Assembly (NCBI RefSeq): GCF_006636205.1
Contig: NZ_VIGB01000003.1
Span: 1,612,001-1,676,000, forward strand
DNA length: 64,000 nucleotides
From: Kitasatospora acidiphila
GTDB lineage: Bacteria; Actinomycetota; Actinomycetes; Streptomycetales; Streptomycetaceae
Direction: 5' to 3'
The notes under the pieces were generated by a model. It made no database searches, was not told where the DNA came from, and saw only the letters and a program-made list of their open reading frames with translations. The position numbers were made by a program, and so were the translations under genes. The first letter of the stretch is position 1, and every line of letters begins with the position of its first letter. Shown here in pieces: positions 59,603 to 64,000 of the stretch.

Positions 59603-60963
59603 CGGGGGGCCGCCGCGGCGATCGCGTCGGACAGCCGGTCGAGCACGGCGTGGGCCTGTTCGTCGGTGATGGTCAGCGGTGGCAGCAGTCGCAGCACGGC
59701 GTCGTGCCGGCCGCCGAGCTCCACGATCAGGCCGCGGGCCAGGCAGGCCTCGCGCACCCGCCGGGCGAGCGCCGGGTCGGCCGGGTACGCCCCGCAGACA
59801 TCCGGTTCCGCGCTCGGGTCGACCAGTTCGACGCCGATCATCAGACCGCGCCCCCGGACGTCGCCGATGACCGGCAGCTGCCGTTGCAAGGCGGTCAGTT
59901 CGGTCATCAGGTACCGGCCGACCGCCGCCGCCCGCGAGGCCAGCCCGTTGGCCGTGACATGGCGCAGCGTCGCCGCGCCGGCGGCCATGGCCAGCGTGTT
60001 GCCCCGGAAGGTGCCGGTGTGCGCGCCGGGCTGCCAGCCGTCGTACTCCTCGCGGTAGACCACCACCGCGAGCGGCAGGCTGCCGCCGATCGCCTTGGAG
60101 AGCACCATCGCGTCCGGTGTGATCCCGCTGTGCTCGACCGCCCACATCGCGCCGGTGCGGCCGACCCCGGTCTGCACCTCGTCCACGATCAGCGGGATGC
60201 CGCGCTCGGCGGTGATCCGCCGCATCTCGCGCAGCCAGTCGTCCGGCGCCGGCACCGCGCCGCCCTCGCCCTGCACCACCTCGACGATCATCGCGGCGGG
60301 TCGGACCACGCCACCTGACGGATCGTCAAGCAGCCGTTCGACGTACCGCACGGACACCCGCTCCCCCGCCTCGCCGCCCAGCCCGAACGGGCAGCGGTAG
60401 CGGAACGGGAACGGGAGCCGGGTGACCTCGCCGCCGCTCGGCAGCGGCTCCTTGACGGCCACGTTGCCGCTGACCGCGAGCGCACCGGCGGTCATGCCGT
60501 GGTAGCCGCCGGTGAAGGCCAGGGTGCCGCGCCGCCCGGTGACGGTCTGCATCAGCTTGAGCGCCGCCTCCACGGCGTCGGTGCCGGCCGGACCGCAGAA
60601 GTGCACCCGGGCTCCGCCCGCGAACTCCGCGGGCAGGCTCTCCAGCAGCGCGGTGGTGAAGTCGTCCTTCTCGGCCGTGGCCAGGTCGAGGAGGTGCAGT
60701 GGGGCGCCGCTGTCCAGGGTGCGACGGATCGCGGCCAGCACCACGGGGTGGTTGTGGCCGAGGGCCAGGGTTCCGGCGCCGGCCAGGCAGTCCAGGTACC
60801 GCCGGCCGTCGGCGCCCTCCACCGTCATCCCGTGGGCCCGCACCGGGACGATCGGGAACGAGCGGGCGTAGGTACGGGCGGCCGACTCGCGAACCCGCTG
60901 GCGCCGCAGGATCGCCTCCGCGGGCGGGGCGGGCTCGGCTGTTGGCGCTGCTGTGAGGGGCAC
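59599..60963 (-). CDS. dat: Diaminobutyrate-2-oxoglutarate transaminase-like (class III)
   Basis: 454 residues. Class III aminotransferase features: YLDCLAGAGTLALGHNHP, FCGPAGTDAVEAALKL, FTGGYHGMT, PLIVDEVQTGVGRTG and MVLSKAIGGSLPL with the PLP Lys K290. It closely resembles DABA aminotransferases of siderophore and diaminopropane pathways (EctB relatives). GTG start with GGAGG four bases upstream. The promoter has an IdeR/DmdR-type iron box, so it is expressed under iron shortage. Product, with Ddc, would be 1,3-diaminopropane for a siderophore or polyamine. Confidence 0.88.
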   Translation of the reverse strand: MPLTAAPTAEPAPPAEAILRRQRVRESAARTYARSFPIVPVRAHGMTVEGADGRRYLDCLAGAGTLALGHNHPVVLAAIRRTLDSGAPLHLLDLATAEKDDFTTALLESLPAEFAGGARVHFCGPAGTDAVEAALKLMQTVTGRRGTLAFTGGYHGMTAGALAVSGNVAVKEPLPSGGEVTRLPFPFRYRCPFGLGGEAGERVSVRYVERLLDDPSGGVVRPAAMIVEVVQGEGGAVPAPDDWLREMRRITAERGIPLIVDEVQTGVGRTGAMWAVEHSGITPDAMVLSKAIGGSLPLAVVVYREEYDGWQPGAHTGTFRGNTLAMAAGAATLRHVTANGLASRAAAVGRYLMTELTALQRQLPVIGDVRGRGLMIGVELVDPSAEPDVCGAYPADPALARRVREACLARGLIVELGGRHDAVLRLLPPLTITDEQAHAVLDRLSDAIAAAAPR

Positions 60964-60974
60964 GGCACCTCCAA

Positions 60975-60995
60975 AGTTAGGTAAGCCTAACCTTA
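60975..60995. promoter_or_regulatory. Iron box (IdeR/DmdR-type) upstream of dat-ddc
   Basis: The near-perfect dyad TTAGGTAAGCCTAACCT (60977-60993) matches the actinobacterial iron-box consensus TTAGGTTAGGCTAACCTAA. It sits 12 nt before the GTG, beside the ribosome site, so Fe-loaded repressor would block transcription. The remaining 280 nt to modA hold no other clear signal. Confidence 0.85.
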
Positions 60996-61279
60996 TCTCA
61001 TGCCCGGTCGGCCACCGCGCGCCGTCTCGATCAACGAGCGACCAGCCCCCGGGTCACGCCGCACCCCTGACGACCCATGAGGTCGGCGAAGGCGGCGAAC
61101 CGGGCAGCAGTGGTGGTGGCCGCCAGGACGGGAGTGGGCTCGGCCCGCCTCGCGTGTGCGAAGACACAGGGGACAGGAGGCTTGCATCTGCGGCACTATG
61201 ATCGGCTTAACGGCCGCACTTGCGAGCATTCAATGCGACAACCGCGCCCCGCCCGGGCCGGCAGGAGGGGAAACTTCTG

Positions 61280-62200
61280 ATGACCACCAACCGGACCCGC
61301 ACCGCAGCCGCCGCTGTGGCCGCACTCGCCGCGCTCACCCTGGCCGCCTGCTCCAGCAGCACCGGCTCGAGCAGCAGCGCCTCGTCCTCGTCGAGCACCG
61401 GTGCCTCGCCCGCCCTCTCCGGCACGGTCACCGTCTTCGCCGCCGCCTCGCTGCAGGGCACGTTCACCGACCTCGGCAAGAAGTTCGAGGCCGCCCACCC
61501 CGGCACCAAGGTGACGTTCAACTTCAACGGCAGCTCGACGCTGGCCCAGAACATCGTCCAGGGAGCCCCGGCGGACGTCTTCGCCGCCGCTTCGCCCGCC
61601 ACCATGAAGACCGTCAGCGACGCCAAGGACACCGCCTCCGACCCCAAGGTGTTCGTCCGCAACACCCTGGAGATCGCCGTCCCCAAGGGCAACCCGAAGC
61701 ACATCGCCGCGCTCAAGGACCTGGCCGCCCCCGGAGTCAAGGTCGCCCTCTGCGCGCCCCAGGTGCCGTGCGGCGCGGCCGCGCTGACCGCGCTCAAGGC
61801 GGGCAACGTCAGCCTGACCCCGGTCACCCAGGAGCAGGACGTCAAGAGCGCGCTGAACAAGGTCGAGCTCGGCGAGGTGGACGCGTCGGTCGTCTACCAC
61901 ACGGACGTGCAGGCCGACGCGGGCAAGGTCGCCGGTGTGGACTTCCCCGAGGCGGCCAAGGCCGTGAACGACTACCCGATCGCCGACCTGGCCAAGGCGC
62001 CCAACCCGGCCGCGGCCAAGGCGTTCGTGGCCTTCGTGGAGTCGGCCGAGGGGCAGCAGGTGCTGACCGCCGCCGGATTCCAGTCGCCGACCGCCGGCGG
62101 TTCCGCCGCCCCGTCGAGCGCCGCCTCGGGTAGTGCGTCCGCGAGCGGTGCCTCGGGTAGCGCGTCCGCCGCCCCGTCGACCGGCGCCACTGCTTCGTGA
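61280..62200 (+). CDS. modA: ModA, molybdate-binding lipoprotein
   Basis: 306 residues. A lipoprotein signal with lipobox LAAC (ALAALTLAACSSSTG) is followed by a Ser-rich linker and the ModA fold: VTVFAAASLQGTFTDLGKKF, FNFNGSSTLAQNIVQGAPADVFAAAS and VVYHTDVQADAGKV. It captures molybdate or tungstate outside the membrane for ModBC. A 35-residue Ser/Ala/Gly tail (GGSAAPSSAASGSASASG) is unusual and is internally repeated. GGAGGGG lies before the ATG. It overlaps modB by 4 nt. Confidence 0.93.
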   Translation: MTTNRTRTAAAAVAALAALTLAACSSSTGSSSSASSSSSTGASPALSGTVTVFAAASLQGTFTDLGKKFEAAHPGTKVTFNFNGSSTLAQNIVQGAPADVFAAASPATMKTVSDAKDTASDPKVFVRNTLEIAVPKGNPKHIAALKDLAAPGVKVALCAPQVPCGAAALTALKAGNVSLTPVTQEQDVKSALNKVELGEVDASVVYHTDVQADAGKVAGVDFPEAAKAVNDYPIADLAKAPNPAAAKAFVAFVESAEGQQVLTAAGFQSPTAGGSAAPSSAASGSASASGASGSASAAPSTGATAS

Positions 62201-63003
62201 GCCGGCGCGCCTCCCGGAGCCGGGTCCCGGTCGCGCTGCTGCTGCCGGCGCTGCTCGGGCTGGTCTTCCTGGTGCTGCCGCTGGCCGGGTTGCTGATCCG
62301 CGCACCCTGGCGGGCGCTGCCCCGGCAGCTCACCAGTGCCGACGTCTGGGAGGCGCTCAAGCTCTCACTGATCTGCGCCACCAGCGCCACCATCGTCTGC
62401 CTGCTGCTCGGGGTGCCGCTGGCCTGGCTGCTGGCCCGCACGGAGTTTCCGGGCCGGCGGCTGGTGCGGGCGCTGGTGACCGTGCCGCTGGTGCTGCCGC
62501 CCGTGGTCGGCGGTGTCGCGCTGCTGCTGGTGCTGGGGCGCAACGGGATCGTCGGACGCTGGCTGGACTCCGCCTTCGGGTTCACCCTGCCGTTCACCAC
62601 CCCGGGCGTGGTGGTGGCGGAGGCCTTCGTGGCGATGCCGTTCCTGGTGATCAGCGTGGAGGGGGCGCTGCGGGCCGCCGACCCCCGCTACGAGGAGGCC
62701 GCCGCGACGCTGGGCGCCTCCCGGCTGACGGCGTTCCGCCGGGTGACCCTGCCGCTGATCGCCCCCGGGGTGGCCGCCGGGGCGGTACTGGCCTGGGCGC
62801 GCGCCCTCGGCGAGTTCGGTGCGACCATCACCTTCGCCGGCAACTTCCCCGGCCGCACCCAGACCATGCCCCTGGCGGTCTACCTGGCGATGGAGAACGA
62901 CCCGGAGGCGGCGATCGCCCTGAGCCTCGTGCTGCTGGCCGTCTCGGTCGCGGTGCTGGCCGGACTGCGCGGCCGCTGGATGAGCGCGGGAGGGCAGGCA
63001 TGA
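62197..63003 (+). CDS. modB: ModB, molybdate ABC transporter permease
   Basis: 268 residues with about six transmembrane helices (LLLPALLGLVFLVLPLAGLL, TVPLVLPPVVGGVALLLVLG, then ALSLVLLAVSVAVLAGL). The EAA loop that meets ModC is EEAAATLGASRLTAFRRVTLPL. GTG start inside the modA stop (GTGA). It forms the membrane channel of the molybdate importer. Confidence 0.94.
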   Translation: MSRRASRSRVPVALLLPALLGLVFLVLPLAGLLIRAPWRALPRQLTSADVWEALKLSLICATSATIVCLLLGVPLAWLLARTEFPGRRLVRALVTVPLVLPPVVGGVALLLVLGRNGIVGRWLDSAFGFTLPFTTPGVVVAEAFVAMPFLVISVEGALRAADPRYEEAAATLGASRLTAFRRVTLPLIAPGVAAGAVLAWARALGEFGATITFAGNFPGRTQTMPLAVYLAMENDPEAAIALSLVLLAVSVAVLAGLRGRWMSAGGQA

Positions 63004-64000
63004 CCGGGCCGATCGCCCTGGACGCCCGGCTGCGCGTCGAACGGCCCGGCTTCACGCTGGACTTGACGCTGCAAGCGGCGCCCGGTGAGGTCGTCGCCCT
63101 GCTCGGACCGAACGGCGCCGGCAAGTCGACCGCGTTGCGTGCCCTGGCCGGTCTGCTCCCCCTCGACGGCGGCCGACTGGCCCTGGACGGCGTGGTGCTG
63201 GCCGATCCGGCCGCCAAGCTCCAGGTGCCCGCCGAGCGGCGGCCGGTGGGCGTGGTCTTCCAGGACTACCTGCTCTTTCCGCACCTCAGCGCCCTGGACA
63301 ACGTCGCCTTCGGGCTGCGCTGCCAGGGCCGATCGAAGGCCGCCGCCCGGGCCGAGGCCGCCGAGTGGCTGGCGCGGCTCGGACTCGCGGACCATGCCGA
63401 TGCCAAGCCCCGGCGCCTCTCCGGCGGCCAGGCGCAGCGGGTGGCGCTCGGCCGGGCGCTGGCGGTGCGGCCCCGGCTGCTGCTGCTCGACGAGCCGCTG
63501 GCCGCGCTGGACGCACGGACCCGGCTGGAGGTGCGGTCGCAACTGCGGCGCCACCTGGCCGCGTTCGAGGCGGTGGCGGTCCTGGTGACGCACGACCCGC
63601 TGGACGCCATGGTGTTGGCGGACCGGCTGGTGGTGATCGAGGACGGGCGCGAGGTGCAGTCCGGCACCCCGGAGCAGGTGGCCCGCCATCCGCGCACCGA
63701 CTACATCGCGCGGCTGGTGGGGCTGAACCTCTACCAGGGCGTGGCCGCCGGACACCGGCTGACGCTGCCCGGCGGCGTGGCGCTGACCACGGCCGACGAG
63801 CTGTCCGGCCCCGCGTTCGCGGCCTTCCCGCCCGCCGCCGTGACCCTGCACCGCGAGCGCCCGGACAGCAGCGCCCGCAACTGCTGGGAGCTGACCGTGC
63901 AGGGGCTGAATCTGCACGGCGACCAGGTGCGGGTCGAGTTGGCCGGTCCGCTGGAGTTGGCCGCCGACCTCACGCCCGGTGCCGTGCACGAACTCGACCT
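63000..64000 (+). CDS. modC: ModC, molybdate ABC transporter ATPase (partial, runs off the window)
   Basis: At least 333 residues with no stop before the window end. Walker A LLGPNGAGKSTALRALAG, Q-loop GVVFQDYLLFPHL, signature RRLSGGQAQRVALGRAL, Walker B LLLLDEPLAALDART and H-loop LVTHDPLDA. After about residue 235 a TOBE/Mop-type domain begins (VTLHRERPDSSARNCWELTV), the molybdate-sensing part. It overlaps modB by 4 nt. It powers molybdate import for molybdenum cofactor enzymes. Confidence 0.95.
   Translation, partial: MTGPIALDARLRVERPGFTLDLTLQAAPGEVVALLGPNGAGKSTALRALAGLLPLDGGRLALDGVVLADPAAKLQVPAERRPVGVVFQDYLLFPHLSALDNVAFGLRCQGRSKAAARAEAAEWLARLGLADHADAKPRRLSGGQAQRVALGRALAVRPRLLLLDEPLAALDARTRLEVRSQLRRHLAAFEAVAVLVTHDPLDAMVLADRLVVIEDGREVQSGTPEQVARHPRTDYIARLVGLNLYQGVAAGHRLTLPGGVALTTADELSGPAFAAFPPAAVTLHRERPDSSARNCWELTVQGLNLHGDQVRVELAGPLELAADLTPGAVHELD

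Noticed and set aside
61000..61279. Molybdenum-cofactor riboswitch before modA
   Set aside because: I could not draw a convincing conserved fold; a covariance-model search would be needed.

Overview
High-GC DNA with strong third-position G/C bias, frequent GTG starts, 4-nt ATGA gene overlaps, a complete cvn conservon, an actinobacterial imuA'-imuB-dnaE2 cassette with an SOS box, a DasR-like site before a chitinase and an IdeR/DmdR-type iron box. Together these point to a Streptomycetaceae chromosome (Streptomyces, Kitasatospora or a relative). The exact genus cannot be settled from the sequence alone.

Layout. 1-7.6 kb is a small-molecule accessory region: LysR/SDR divergent pair, methyltransferases, an MFS drug exporter co-transcribed with its TetR, two VOC proteins, a decayed isoaspartyl methyltransferase and a phosphoesterase. 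7.7-12.7 kb has a UvrA2-type drug-resistance ATPase, an ArsR-DUF2071 operon, a secreted protein of three exact 40-residue QxW repeats and an SRPBCC protein. 12.9-18.9 kb is the SOS mutasome, with dnaE2 damaged at two places. 18.9-22.6 kb has a truncated globin whose upstream region carries a TnpB element, then HAD phosphatase and aldo/keto reductase. 22.7-30 kb holds a receiver-less winged-helix regulator, a 42-aa small gene, cvnD-C-B-A and a divergent fatty acyl-CoA ligase. 30-35.5 kb is a secretome patch: broken polysaccharide deacetylase, GH18 chitinase and three tandem 265-aa SGNH hydrolases sharing a 5'-leader motif.

35.6-43.8 kb carries VOC, NUDIX, an unknown protein, the sbcD-sbcC repair pair, a small zinc-ribbon protein, YjbQ and a small hypothetical. 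43.8-51.1 kb is envelope-related: 19-bp tandem repeats, two GT2 glycosyltransferases (the second frameshifted), a PlsC-type acyltransferase, an ABC exporter with a 33-bp palindrome in its promoter, an SDR and a small membrane protein. 51.2-55.6 kb is a tightly overlapped monooxygenase-hydrolase-SDR operon, divergent from a frameshifted MerR regulator across a perfect 26-bp palindrome. 55.6-64 kb has an NmrA/MarR divergent pair, an inositol-phosphatase family protein, the iron-regulated dat-ddc diaminopropane operon and modABC, which runs off the window end.

No entirely new multi-gene system was found. The most notable signals are the damaged dnaE2 (23-bp duplication over the start plus a 1-nt loss), the TnpB element beside the globin, the symmetrical 40-residue-repeat protein, the SGNH triplet, the 19-bp repeat array and several strong orphan palindromes. 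Four genes carry apparent 1-nt losses, three of them in runs of four C. These could be real decay or systematic consensus error, so the broken-gene calls should be read with that in mind.
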